DNA of 64,000 nt from Vanessa cardui (GCF_905220365.1 NC_061136.1:10333702-10397701), one strand, 5' to 3'. Positions 25,736 through 37,883 are shown, counted from the first letter of the stretch. Notes: a model not told the origin generated them from the letters alone. Numbers and translations are program-made.

Positions 25736-28338
25736 TTAGCTTTTTACAATAAACGCATAATAACGCATGCGAATATGGAATTTTTATTTTAACAACAACC
25801 AGTAATCCACGTAGTCAATAATAGATTTTATTCCCAATTTAGAAATGATATATTTGATTCATTCATTCGACTTAATAAAAAATATTAATTTTTTTTCATT
25901 GACTTATGATCTTTTTCGAATGTGGAAATTACTTTTATTTTAAAAATAATAGGTTTTCCAAGAGGGTGAACAATAGTATCTCCTTCGTCATTATCCACGT
26001 GAACGCGAACTGGTGATTTATTTTCAATTTTCAATAACTATTATTAAAATGACATTCGTCGACAAATTAAAATAAGCAACACTAACGCGACTGAAACTTT
26101 GTTTGTATACATCAAATATTATTTATTTAAATGAACAAAAAATAAAAATTTTACTACACACTCCATTTAATTTACTAAGACCCTATTCTCCTCTTCTAAT
26201 TTGCACTTATCTTCTATTGAAAAGAAACTTTATCATACAGGAAGTATTTGCCCAGCACCTGCAATGCCTGGATGTAAAAATTATGTCTTCGGGTAATATA
26301 AACTAACTACCATACCGTAAAAGAAACAATAATAAAAGTTTAAAAATTATTTTTTTAACCATTTGAAATATTATAGTGTATCCTACTTAAGGTTACCCCT
26401 TAAAGATCAGTTCATTTTATATTTACATTACATTAATAATTCATTTAATAATTTAAATAGAAAAAAAATACTAGAAACGAATAATCTCCACGGCGAATTC
26501 CAGACCACAACCTCTATTTAAAAGTTATAAAATTAAACGAGCCTCATTACCATGCATGGGTCCTTTTGTAAAGCAACAAAGGTCCTGGCGTCTTGCAGGA
26601 CCTTCTTAATGACATCCCATTAGTAAACTGTCAAAACAAATCAAAAGACAGAAGTAAAAAATCTTAAGTATCCGTAAACAGGGCTCAGTTATTGATAGCT
26701 GGTGATTTGTTAATTCTTTCAAGTGTGATACCGCAAACAGTGTGGTACTTAAAAGCCTATTTTGCACTCGTGTCTGATTTTATAACAATGGCCGAATCAA
26801 GCGCTAAAGATGATATTTATGTGCTGCGATTAATCTTTACTTGAATATTGTTGGAGAGAATTTCTGTTTACAAACGAATAAACACTTTTGTTACAATTAA
26901 AAAAAAAGTTGATTTTGTGTTTGGCTCGAGAATTATATATGGTAAAATGTTCTTCAAGTTTGGATATCAAGAGTTTTTTACCTGGATTGAATTTCATTTC
27001 TTCGAGATAAACATCTTAATGAAAATTTAAATAGATTCAGATAATTATATTTTTTTAATCGTCAATTAAAATAAAGTATGCGATGGTAGTATATTACGTT
27101 CTACACTAAAAAAGTTTGATTTAGAAAATAAACTGAGGTTTTCAAAAAAGTTACTTAATGTTACTTTTTATTTATTAAAGTTTTATAACTATGAATATAA
27201 TTCTAGTTTAATATAATCCGTGTTTTATGTTTAGGTGTTGCACATTTTACATCCAATACATATAGGTTTCTATATCAGTATAATAATAATAATTATATCA
27301 AGAGAAAATCGTCGGATGATTATTTTATACCAGACACAGGAATAACTAAAATCTCACCGATGTTTATCAAGATCCGTAATCTACATATTCTAGACGTGTA
27401 ATTAAAACTACCCAAAGTAATTAAAACAAAATGACGATTTTTGTTTTTATTATTGCCATTTTGTTTATTTAAATATATTGTTATAACCAAGTAATAAGTA
27501 AATCATATATCTCGACAAAAGATTATATCGATGACAAAACATATAGAGATAGGATTTAATTTTCATATAGGTAGAACATTTAATTGTTGGGAAAGAGTAA
27601 TAATCTCTGAGTTTCTTGTAGGTTTTTTTCTGTAATTAATTCTACTTTCTAAATCGGTGGTACTTATTATATTGAATAAAATCTGTAAACTGACCAATTT
27701 AATGTGCAAAATCCGTAAAAAAATTATTTTTAATTAAAAGATATTTTCAATTATATTTGAAAGAACGCATGAGACCAAACAAATTATGGTAATTATATGC
27801 ATGTTTTTGCTGTTATAGCTTAGACTGAAAACTTTTGTATATATTTTCTTAATATGTTTTCTAAATATGAATTTAAATTATCACGTTATAAACGTTTACC
27901 CTTGACGGTTCTATGCACTATTCCTTTGTCTTTTATGCTTACTATTTTATAAGTACCTAATATTTAATATTTAAGTAACATGACTGTACTTTTAAATATT
28001 GAAAAAGAGTAACTATTTTAAAAAGCCGGTTCTTCTCGGTAGAATCTACATTCCGAACCGGTGGTAGCTTCACATTATAAGGATAGAGTATTTATTCTAA
28101 AACGCTCGTAAAAGCCTTCTTGACTAAAGAATATTTTAATTTTGATGCTTATACCAATCAGTCGCCATTTTTCAAAGGATCACGTTTTAGTCATATTTTA
28201 TCGTTATCGGACTTAATTAAATTTTGCTACGATATTGTTTAATTATTCCGACATAAGTTCTTGTCTAATTAAATATTAGACAAGAAGTACTATTTTACAA
28301 TTTATTTCAAATAAGTAAATATAGAGAAGAATACTTAC

Positions 28339-28867
28339 AAGCCCCAGCAACATGAATCTTTTTCATCCAGGGGTAGATAACTCTATCTGTATTATCGGAA
28401 CATATTGAAGAATCATCGTCTTCGACGGGCGGACTATCTAGAAGCAATCGCTCATCGTCCAATTCAGACCCAGGGGAGCCTTCGCGGCCTAGGGCCTGAA
28501 GTTTCCTCCCAGCTGGTGCCGCTTCCTCTATATGTCTCTCTAACCTTAAACCAAGCTCTGCTAATCCTGGAGTAGCGTCATTGTGTGAAGGAATATAGCC
28601 GTGATCGGCATCAGATGGATGAGACGGCTCGGGGGGCCTCGGCGGTGGTGCCACAGGTGGGTGTTGTGGTATCGGGTGGTAGTACCCTCCGTACCCGTAT
28701 CCCGTGCCGATTTGCACCGGGTACTGGTGTTGGTAGCCATATTGTAAGTGTTGATGCTGGTAGTATTCTCCTGGTGGTATGTAGTCGGCCTGACTGTACT
28801 CTTCGGAGGGTGGGAATTTCGGATCGGGCTGTGGTTGATATCCACCGTTCATGAGGAAGGAGCTCAT
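28339..28867 (-). CDS. Dfd: Deformed (Hox4) homeotic transcription factor, coding exon 1
   Basis: This exon encodes residues 1-176 plus the first base of codon 177 of Deformed, the Hox4-class transcription factor that specifies mandibular and maxillary head segments. It opens with MSSFLMNGGY, the N-terminal signature of Dfd and vertebrate Hox4, so the ATG at 28867 is well supported. Residues 24-75 are rich in Tyr, His, Gln and Pro, residues 75-85 are proline-rich, and an acidic run (EDDD) lies near 149-152. The cofactor-binding hexapeptide is at 164-169 (IYPWMK, with YPWM at 165-168), followed by KIHVAGA; in Hox proteins this motif contacts Extradenticle/Pbx. The donor after 28339 is GTAAGT. 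The reading frame runs on into the intron for a few codons (CKYSS and so on), which are not part of the protein. The leader just upstream is unusually GC-rich. The identification is near certain; only the transcription start is unknown. Confidence 0.97.
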
Positions 28868-28965
28868 TGTGGGCGTGGTCGATTCGGCGCATCACATCCC
28901 AACACGCCTGTTAATATGGCCGCCATTCAACAATCGCAGAACGGGAGCATTTTTTTCTTATTTCC
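28868..28965 (-). promoter_or_regulatory. Dfd: Dfd 5' leader adjacent to the ATG, with Pho/YY1-like core
   Basis: The roughly 80 bases upstream of the start codon are far more GC-rich than the surroundings and read like conserved Hox leader sequence. On the minus strand they contain GGCGGCCATATTAAC; GCCATATT (28920-28913) fits the Pleiohomeotic/YY1 core GCCAT with its usual flank. A possible 3' splice site, ATTTACAG followed by GG, falls at 28966/28965. If it is used, the leader would be 98 nt here with a further 5' exon upstream. The acceptor has a poor pyrimidine tract, so an unspliced leader starting further upstream is equally possible. Confidence 0.5.
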
Positions 28966-29569
28966 CTGTAAATAATGTATTCATCTAACCCACGTTTTTG
29001 TACAATTCTAACGTAAGTAAATGGAGTTTGTAGAGTTGGAGTACATTTCTCAATTAAATTTTAAATAATACCTTACTATCCTTTAAGAACTTAGATATTA
29101 TTCGTATTAAACATGCTCTTAAATAATAAAGACTTAATGTAACATTAACATGATTCTTCTTTATTTATTTAAAGAAGAATTATGATATCAATTTAAATAG
29201 TCACCGCCTAGCACTTACAAAAAATTAAAGGACCTTATTAAATTTAAATTCTGTCATGTCATCATCATTTAATGAATTTATATGTTATTAATTTTATTTT
29301 TAATTGCATTGATTAACTACATACTGCTTTAAAATAGCAAATATACAAAATATCTTATCGTAAAATTTATATCCTCAATTCGTCCATTGTTTAGTACCTA
29401 TAACTCCAATACTTATGGTAGAATTATTCAAACGTGGATTACTTAAACACTTACGATTTAAACAGTCCACAAATCACTCACTCACAAAGTTCTAAAACAA
29501 ACATAAAAGCACTAATTGTTTAAATATAAGAACAATATTATTGCAAAGTCATTTGATTTATCACTTTTT

Positions 29570-29960
29570 GATAATAAACAATAGCTGAGGCGCGCGCTCC
29601 CGCGACATTTTGAGACAATATACACTGCCCAACACGCCAGCGCACTCTGTCACTTTAAGGACTTCTATACATGTTCATCAATTTTTACATACCACCTTCC
29701 ATTTTTAAGGCGGAGCTGTTCTTCGGTTCTCTTATACAAAAACATGCAATACAATTTGAACTTTATAACTGCACCATAGAGCTGATTTTAAAGAAACAAC
29801 CGCTACTTAAGCATCAAACCGTAACAACAAGTCTCTATTTTCCACACGCAAGCTACTCTACCCGTTAGACAGGGACGGCGATACAGATAGCGATCTATGA
29901 CGGTCGTGGATAAATATACCCGTCTCTTTCTTTCCAACAGAGTTTTGCATATGTGTAATG
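29570..29960 (-). promoter_or_regulatory. candidate Dfd promoter-proximal region
   Basis: About 0.7-1.1 kb upstream of the Dfd ATG there is a CpG-rich patch (29588-29612, GCGCGCGCTCCCGCG core) and a second GC-richer patch at 29836-29930. On the minus strand the latter includes a TATA-like TATATTTA near 29912-29919. It is the nearest compositional island upstream of the leader and so the best local guess for the start region. No transcript data are available, and the assignment rests on composition and position only. Confidence 0.25.
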
Positions 29961-30479
29961 GAGAAAAAAGTAACTAAGTGTACCGTGGAGTGGAGCTTAA
30001 GAAGCTGTTTAATAATACTACAGAATGAACATGGTCTCCGTTCGTACCGACATGTCGCTTTTAAATATTTAATTTGCAATTTCCTTTATTTTTTTAAAGA
30101 TAATCGAATTATTCTAAATGCATAGTGAGATATAATTACGTATAAAATTAACAGAAACGTAAGTAAAGGTAACTAGCGTGTGATGTATACGGTAATTTGC
30201 ATTGATAATGATCGCATAACAATTACGTCCATCCACTGTTTTTATGTTAATGATGACAATAATTGCACATTATTAATTATTAAGCCTTAATACTTATGAT
30301 ACCTAATTCATGAGAATTTTAGTACGTTTTTTTTTACTTTGAATAAAAAAAATATAAGTTGGCTCGCAAATAGATTAGCTGATAATTAGTGGTGACTACC
30401 ATACTTATAATATATTAATAGACATAGACTATTTCAATCCCTCCCAACTTGGCTGAAGCGTTCCCAATTTATTGGAAGC

Positions 30480-30695
30480 TAGCTGTCACCCGCGGCGTTG
30501 CTCGCGTAGAATATGAATATATTTACAAATTATCTTAAAAAATAACGTCAAATATTGGTATACAAGGAGGTCTTACCTCTTTATTTCCATAAAAGTAGCC
30601 TTTCTTGGGCAGACTAGTTGTATACAAAATTTCATTTCAATTGGTCAACTAGTTTTGGCGTGAAAGCTAAACAGGCAGATAGAGTTACTAGAGAA
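30480..30695 (-). repeat. interspersed repeat family B, reverse copy
   Basis: AGCTGTCACCCGCGGCGTTG, then AAAATTTCATTTCAATTGGT and AAACAGGCAGATAGAGTTAC. Diverged from the other copies. Confidence 0.5.
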
Positions 30696-30841
30696 TAGTT
30701 ATGCTGGTTCAAACCTTACAAAATAGCACGTAACTCGTATGAGTAAGTGCTATAGATATGGGCTTGTTCAAATCTCTAGTGGGTAGATAGTAAAATGAAT
30801 TAGTTCTATCAAAACGAAAACGGAATGAAAGCTTATTTTTA

Positions 30842-31154
30842 GTAAGTAAGTAAGTAACTAACAGCGTGTACATTTCCCACTGCTGAGATAAGGTCGCCTC
30901 TTCCATTAAAGATAGGGTTTGGAATATATTCCACCACGCTGTTCCAATGCGGGTTGGTAGAATGCACATGTGACAGAATTTCGATGAAATTAAACACATG
31001 CAGGTTTCCTCACGATGTTTTCCTTCACCGCCGAGCACAAGATGAATTATAAACACAAGTTAGGTACATATACATATATAGAGGTGCTTACCTGGGTTTG
31101 ATCCCGCAATCATCGGTTAAGATGCACGCGTTCTAACCACTGGGCCATCTCAGC
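30842..31154 (-). mobile_element. tRNA-headed SINE (Metulj-like), near full length
   Basis: A complete copy with head GGCCCAGTGGTTAGAACGCG, B box GGGATCAAACCC (one change), conserved body and an (ACTT)n tail. An 11-bp direct repeat GCTTATTTTTA flanks it (30831-30841 and 31155-31165). It lies 2 kb upstream of Dfd. Confidence 0.9.
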
Positions 31155-31362
31155 GCTTATTTTTACATGTTCGAAATTTTTATTAAACACGATAAACATG
31201 AAACAAAATCCACCACGTGTAAAGAAGATTATCGTCCTGCAAGTGCACTAACGACTAAGCTAAGAGCACAATAAAAACAAAGCGTCACCTACAAACATAT
31301 CATGAGCTCAGCCCGCTTATACAACACTAAGCACCGACAAGGAAGCCGAAAAATAAACAAAA

Positions 31363-31527
31363 ATGTCCGGTGATTTTATTGAATTAGATGATAACAATGG
31401 TAGTATCACGGTCGCGAAACTGCTGCATCATGACGGCTCCCAACAAAAGGTGGGAACACCCGTTCAATGGATGTTTGATCGGCCGGCACCTTTAGAAGCT
31501 GGTCAGCGTTCGTATGATGTGATTTAG
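31363..31527 (+). CDS. possible small ORF, 54 codons, unidentified
   Basis: A complete ORF starts at an ATG in a good insect context (ACAAAAATG, with in-frame TAA three codons upstream) and ends at TAG. The product begins MSGDFIELDDNNGSITVAKL and ends QRSYDVI. The segment is GC-richer than its surroundings and the residue mix looks protein-like: an acidic start, then HHDGSQQKVG, then a PVQWMFDRPAP stretch. There is no signal peptide or membrane segment. I recognise no family. It lies 2.5 kb upstream of Dfd on the opposite strand, just beyond a SINE. It could equally be a conserved non-coding element or an old gene fragment, since a 54-codon open frame is not rare. Confidence 0.25.
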   Translation: MSGDFIELDDNNGSITVAKLLHHDGSQQKVGTPVQWMFDRPAPLEAGQRSYDVI

Positions 31528-31829
31528 ATACATAGATTTGTAACAAACTTGTGATTAAATTAATTTTTTGTTAATTGGATGATTTTATCGGCATTATTAT
31601 TTAATTTTGTATATATTTTGATCGAATTTCAAAATTAGTTGAATCGTTACTTCGAAGCAAACGTTGTTGAATTTCGGCGTGCCAAATTGTGTTTTATAAT
31701 AGGCTATTTGACCGGTTTTTAAAATCCATTTTATATTATTTAGTAGAAGTTAAGGAACACTGTAAAAGTTGTGTTTTTTTTATTTCTAGTACATATATTC
31801 CGAAAAATATCATATTAAAAATTCCATAT

Positions 31830-32050
31830 TTATATTGCGGGCAAAAACGCTACTTGGACAATATGGCGCTGCAGCGGGGTCGGTGACGTCACTTTGCTGT
31901 ATTTTAATCTATGGTACATATAGTAGAAAAGCAAAGTTTACAAGAAAGTGACTTAATCATAAGCCCGGCCATTCAGGAGCGTTTTGTGTCACGTGACAAA
32001 CGTTTGAAAATTTGCATTTTAATTTATGGATTTTTGAATAAATTAAGTAT
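31830..32050 (+). repeat. likely interspersed repeat with CRE-like motif
   Basis: ATATGGCGCTGCAGCGGGGT, CGGTGACGTCACTTTGC and GTGTCACGTGACAAACG are motifs I associate with a common lepidopteran interspersed repeat. No second copy was seen in this window, so the assignment rests on recollection of the motif. Confidence 0.35.
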
Positions 32051-33423
32051 TATTTTCAACTTTCCTTAATAAATAACCATTTTTAAACTCATAATATATA
32101 CTATACACTGATTACAATAATTCACAATTTATTTTTCGCATTGTCAAAAAGCCTATTTGTCTCGTATTCGGTACTGGAGAAACATATTGTAAGGAAACAT
32201 TTAAAATTAAGAGACACCACAGTTTAACTATAAGTATAAACAACTGAAGATAGATATGAGATAGAACGGTTGTGAGGTAAGCTTCGAAGACTTTTCCTTA
32301 CAAGGATGATGAAGTCCAGCAATGCGACAGGTAGGTACGAGTTGTTACTTCAGAAATTATAACAAGACGTATTATTTAATTTTAAAATATCATGATCGTA
32401 TTTTTTTTTTCATTTGTCACATATGTATTATAATATTGAAAAAACAATCGTTCTAGGTATTTATAGCCATGTCGAAAACTTTTATTTTTATATCAATTTT
32501 CTTATTTTAAAATATGTAAAAAAAAATGAAATGTACATTGATTTATTTTGATATTGTTTTGTATCAGAGAGGCATAACTGACAACGCGTAAGATAATATT
32601 AGCAACTGTCAGCCCTGTCACGTGCCTGTCTGCCTAAAATAACTCAAATACACCAAAATATATTTCAAAGAAAAAGCAGAAACATTTGGATGTATTCATT
32701 TTTTACGTGCCATTGAATTATCTCTTAAATTTTGATAAAACAATTACTTATTCCGCGTCTCTATAGAAAGTCTCAGCACAAACTTTCTTTCTCTAAAGTT
32801 AAGAACGATGCCATACTTTTGTTTTTCTCTCGACGCTAACTGGATAGCGCCTCGTTCTATCCAACGCCAACTTAATCCAAGTTTAATGAACAATACGACA
32901 GACCCTTAATCAAACTTTGAAATTTCAACAATCCGGTTTCACCATTGTAAGCTTTAAGGTAACGCATTAAGATCGTGAATACATTACAATTTTTAAACGA
33001 TAAAAGACGTTCTAATTTTAAAGTATCATCCGAAGAAAAACCTATTTAGCTGACTTTGATCGTATTATTTGTTTCTTGTTTTGCTCTGGATACAGAGACT
33101 TAGATTAATTTACTCGAAATTTACAGTGCGACATTTAAAGGCTAAAAGGTTTCGAGAAGTTTGAAGGTAAAAAAAATCGTTTCGATTTACAATATAATTT
33201 TATTTAAGGTACGAAATCTCTTTTATTTTTTTAGGTATGGCAACGAATGAGCAATTTTATGTAATGGCGGGGTATATTTTCTATCTTTGTAGCGAGATGT
33301 GCCGACATTTTTTGCAATCGCCCCTCCAACGTCGAGGGCTGGGTTAAGCCCCCGAATTGGATATACGTTTCCAATTATGTATTCCTATTACCCGAAACGA
33401 ATATATGAAATAAAAAAAAATAG

Positions 33424-33485
33424 ACAAAATGCATTAGGTATATTAAAAACTCAGAAGAGTTTTTAATATACCTAATGCATTTTGT
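33424..33485. repeat. 29-bp perfect hairpin, 4-nt loop
   Basis: Arms 33424-33452 and 33457-33485 are exact reverse complements around the loop AGAA. The hairpin ends abruptly on both sides with no further pairing. Confidence 0.9.
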
Positions 33486-35509
33486 AAAAACAAATAATAT
33501 TACTCATAAAGATCTAGTTTTGAAAATCGAAAGGTTTATTCTATATTGGAGCGTTACACGCGATTAAAACAATAGCAGAATAACGTAAAATTATGAACTT
33601 CGTAATTATACATAATGCAAATACTAGTATTCAAAAAAATATAAATTTATTAGACAAGGTGTTATAAATGTATATGGCTTCCTACTATGAGCTGAATTAT
33701 TTACAATAAACATCTAGGCTTATAATAGACTAATAACTAGTCAGGCAAGTTTCGTTTTTCAAGATATTCTAATTCTGTTAACTCGAACAAAATAAACAAA
33801 ATACGCCTACATTTATTGAACGTATATATTTTCTTAGAATGTAAAATACGAGTAAGAACATCAATTTATATTTCTGCTAGATTTGAATATCGCTATCGAA
33901 CCAAAGTCATTGTTCGAAACTTCACACAAGTTTCTGACGCGAAATGTCGTCGCACGTCAAATGCCTGACAGCGAACTTCGCCTCCCCTTTCCCCTGTTCT
34001 CCTTGGATGACGTCACCAGGGAATATCAGGGGGCGTCGCGCCACTCTAATAACTTTCGATGGCTAATCAAAGTTTTAACGTTGAAATATTGATGGCTTTT
34101 GTCTTTAAAGTTATTATGAGTTTTTGACACCAGTCTGTATTTTGCACCTCAGAAATAAACTGCGTTCAGAATCAAATTATAAATATGAATGCTGGCCAAA
34201 ATGCGGAGAACTCGATTATAGTTAACAAATATTACTTTTAACTTGGATTGCTTTAATAAAATTGATAATATCAAATAATAAATTTAAGTAAGAACGTAAT
34301 ATGAAGTTAGCTCTAATATTTTATAATAGCAATTCTATACATATTAGTGGCCAGCATTCATATTTATAATTTGATTTTGAATGCAGTCTATTTCCAAAGT
34401 ATAAAATACCGAGTGAAAAAATTAAATACAAAATTAACCGACCTCTTATATTTCGGTAGATTTGTTATTTTGAAACGCCATTGGATGATTAAAAATAAAG
34501 ATAATAAATTAAACTATTTCAAAACATTATAAGTAGGTTACAGGCTTTGATTTTTTTCACTAACTATATGTGGTTTATATCTTGCGATTAAATTTTAAAG
34601 CAGTTCAGAAATCAAATTGAACTGAAATTTTACGAATTACCAGTTTGAACACACTTTTAGTTCTAGTACAATATACTGTAGTATTATTCTTTCTTTAATT
34701 TTATTATGATTTATGTATGACATATGAAATAAGTATTATTTTCGTTGATGAACTAGGACATTGCTTATGACTTATTATCACAGAACCTGTGATATCAAAT
34801 ACACGTATAAAGTATGTTATTATTAGAAAACAAATTGCTAAAGCTAATAATCCCATATTTTGCCATTTCATACATACGTATGTCGCACAAAAACGTCAAA
34901 TGTTACAGCGTTGCTGTTGAGGGGAAACGTTTGGTATTCTTGACAAGAATTAACACTATGAGCTTTATTATTTTCAAAATATTATACAAATTACGCACGT
35001 ATATGTAGGTGATTAAGGTTGAAAATGGTTGAATTTACTCGTGAAAATACGGTCCTTTCCACTTCAATAAGTAGAAGTTTCATTAATCACAAGCAGTCGC
35101 GACAGTGCAGCGTCGCTGGCGTCGTGGCTCAATTTTTTTCCTCTTGCGCCCTTACGCTGGATATCGGACGCGATTTCCTGGGATTCCGAGGACTGGGTGG
35201 TCGGTTTCTATCAATAGAAAATAATATCTTTTCATTTATTTATTTCATTACAGACGTATGCTCTTATTTAATACAATATCCATAAAATTATATATTTACC
35301 AAAATTTAAATAGGTACTGTCTTAGATCCATTGGTAAATAATTGTTAGAATGAAACTTAATAAAACTATTAACATTGAAGATCACGAAATAGTTTTGTTT
35401 TAATTTTTTTCCCTAATTTAATAAGTAAGTATGTATAAAATTTTGTACATAATCTTGTAACTGAAAAGTAATGTGCTTACTTATCATCCGAGCTAACGCG
35501 ATGAGGGTG

Positions 35510-35690
35510 CGAAAATTTACATTTCAATGCATAATTTATCCTCTGTAGTGTCGGCGAACGCTTTCGACTGCGTATAAATATTGCTTTTATCTGCCACCCC
35601 AGTCACTCTTTGCGCTCCATCCCGCGAATAATCCCTCTGGGAGTAAGGAGTGTGGCGTTTTTTGTGCTTGTCGGATTTAGATACATGGAG
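35510..35690 (+). promoter_or_regulatory. candidate plus-strand core promoter
   Basis: TATAAATA at 35573-35580 is followed 32 bp later (first T to +1) by an initiator-like AGTCACTC (A at 35605), then GC-rich DNA (CTCCATCCCGCGAATAATCC). Spacing suits a TATA/Inr promoter reading away from Dfd. No ORF or splice site downstream is convincing, so any product would be non-coding. TATA-like sequences are common in this AT-rich DNA. Confidence 0.25.
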
Positions 35691-35862
35691 TTATGACTGA
35701 GATATAATCTTTGTTATATACGAAGACAGAAGTCTGGCTGACATTCAGTGAACTTTATAACATGATATTTGGTGTTTTAATTACGTAATTAATTTCTGAA
35801 ATACGAGATGAAATAGTTTATTTTGTATAATTCCAGGATGAGTTTATTTTTTACTACTAGTC

Positions 35863-36045
35863 GCCCGCGGTTTCGCACGCGTTTTAGGGTGTTGCTTGTC
35901 ATGTGACAGGCAAAATAAGCAACCTATGTACTAACTTAGAGCTTAAGTTTATATCATACCGAATTTCATTAAATTCTGTTCATTGGTTTAGTCGTAAAAG
36001 AACGACAGACAACAGAGTCACAATATTAATATAATTTATAACATT
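35863..36045 (-). repeat. interspersed repeat family B, reverse copy
   Basis: Begins AGTCGCCCGCGGTTTCGCAC and continues through ACCGAATTTCATTAAATTCT and GTCGTAAAAGAACGACAGAC, the reverse of family B. Confidence 0.6.
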
Positions 36046-36589
36046 AATATAGATATATAAAAATGTCATCGTGTATTAGACAATGTCCATGAAGGATGTC
36101 CACTATATGAAGAGACATAAATTGTACGTATATACCATGCCTAAATAAAAACTTATTTTTCCGTTTAGTTGTTGTAGTTTGTTGTGACCTTGTTGACAAA
36201 AATAAAACACAAAAAAATGAAAATTATTGTTAAGTATGGTGCCACATACGATTTTAAAAGTCTTACAATAGTCAATGTCAATATCGTTTCAAAATGTCAG
36301 AAATTTTATTTTACTTCATTATGAATCTGGTACGTAGAGGTTAGACTTTTTTATCCTTTGAAATGTACTTTAGTTGTCATAATAAACATAAACCTAATTG
36401 TCGAAGCTTAATCTGTGTCGAAAGATTAATAATTCTTTCGCTAGTTCTGTTTCCGGGTGATGAATTTATTTTAAGAAAGATTTGTCTACGCTCATCTATA
36501 TATTTATTCATTGCTATAAATTTAAAAAAAAAAAAGAAAAAAAAATGTCAAGTAATTCGTAATACTATATCGTTATTTTTATGATATAA

Positions 36590-36835
36590 TGAGCAGATGA
36601 GCAAAAACGCAAGCTAATGGTAAGTGTTCACCACCAACATGCAATGGCACTTTAAAAAATATTAAATAACCTTGAGGGCTAAGATATAATATCTCAGGTG
36701 CTTTTAATTACACTGGCTCGCTCATCCTTCAAACTGAAACACAAAAATACACCTACCACTATTTGACGGTAGAATATCTATTGAGTGGGTGGTACCTACC
36801 AAGACTGGCGTCGTACAAAGCCCTACCAAGTAAAA
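36590..36835 (+). repeat. interspersed repeat family C, uninterrupted copy
   Basis: GCTAATGGTAAGTGTTCACC, TACACTGGCTCGCTCATCCT, GGTAGAATATCTATTGAGTG, GGTGGTACCTACCAAGACTG and CAAAGCCCTACCA. A standard lepidopteran interspersed repeat by its motifs; the family name is not assigned. Confidence 0.65.
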
Positions 36836-37790
36836 TGAATGAAGTAATATGGATTCGAAACTCAATTCAACTTTCGTAATATCGAGAAAGAGTTGTTTAT
36901 ATTGAAAATAAATGGTTAATATTGTACTCTGTGACAATGAAGAAATTTTTACACGTAAAATAATCCTACTAAATTTAAAAGTAGACTAAACGACGAAGAC
37001 ATTGACTTCACGGCTAAGCTAAACCTATTCACGAGGTGGGTAAACTATTCGGTTGCGTATATCATGCGCATACTTTCTACACTTGTTCATATCAATCTTA
37101 TGGTGACTGTTACAACGTTCATGAATCAACTCCAATTTCACGCGTCTGCTATAAGATCTTACTTTCTAGCTCCTGACAAACAAACTGATCGATCGCGCGG
37201 AAAATCGCACCGCATCACCGTAAATATTTTGACGTCTTCGAACATCGTATTACGAAACAATTGCTTTCCAAATAACGAAGTGAGGAACTTCTGTAGGGAG
37301 CGTTCAAAAACATAATTCGGACCGAGGCGTTTGATAGATCGGTCCCAAGGGCTCGGAATCTGAACGGTAGCTACAACAATGGTCCGATTAGAAAGAACTT
37401 CGCTTGGTAGAGCCGAATTTATTTATTATTGTGAAATAAGTTATTCTTCGTTGATAAGGCTTTTACCTCTCATAACTTATAACGATATAACGGTAATGTT
37501 ATACAATATTAATAAAATGTACAGAAATAAACAAAATCAACATTAGTAAATTGTTAATAATAAAGGATATCGAGTAAATACATACTATGTTATAATATAA
37601 TATTCAAACTAAACCATAACACACAAAATATCTCATATCAAATAGAAGTATGAATTAAAATTGTTGAAAAGTAAACGGAATAATTTTGAAGTGAGTCAGG
37701 ATCGAATTCAATAAAAATACACTTTATTGAAGTAGGCTCTTTCAAGCATTTTTATATCATTTTCAATGATTAAAAATCTCGTGTCAGTCT

Positions 37791-37883
37791 CGTGAACAAG
37801 ACATTCGTAGATAATGTCGAAATATCAAGCTCCACCGAATAAAAATAAAAAACGTGGTAAATATCCCGAAATTAATAACTTTA
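37791..37883 (-). repeat. second locus of the 651-801 repeat unit
   Basis: CGTGAACAAGACATTCGTAG, AATATCAAGCTCCACCGAAT, and ACGTGGTAAATATCCCGAAA match the unit at 651-749 in reverse with a few changes. The inverted partial duplicate is absent here. Confidence 0.75.

Larger units (their letters stand above)
15967..28338 (-). other. Dfd: Dfd intron, 12.4 kb
   Basis: The intron lies between the YPWM exon and the homeodomain exon, the ancestral Hox position. It has a GTAAGT donor at 28338-28333, a TTCACAG acceptor ending at 15967, and phase 1. It contains no other ORF I would call real. From 15967 to 21400 it is mainly unique AT-rich DNA, with a LINE-tail relic (17485-17735), a SINE fragment near 17850, a tRNA-like SINE at 19.2 kb and the GC-richer island 20395-20700. 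From 21400 to 25740 it is a mosaic of interspersed repeats, several nested. From 25740 to 28338 it is unique AT-rich DNA, with one modest island at 26490-26640. In Drosophila the large Dfd intron carries a neural autoregulatory enhancer, so this intron probably also holds cis-regulatory DNA; that is an inference. Confidence 0.95.

Noticed and set aside
28561..28975. Several overlapping ORFs on both strands over Dfd exon 1
   Set aside because: They are shadows of the GC-rich Dfd coding and leader sequence in other frames and show no known domain.
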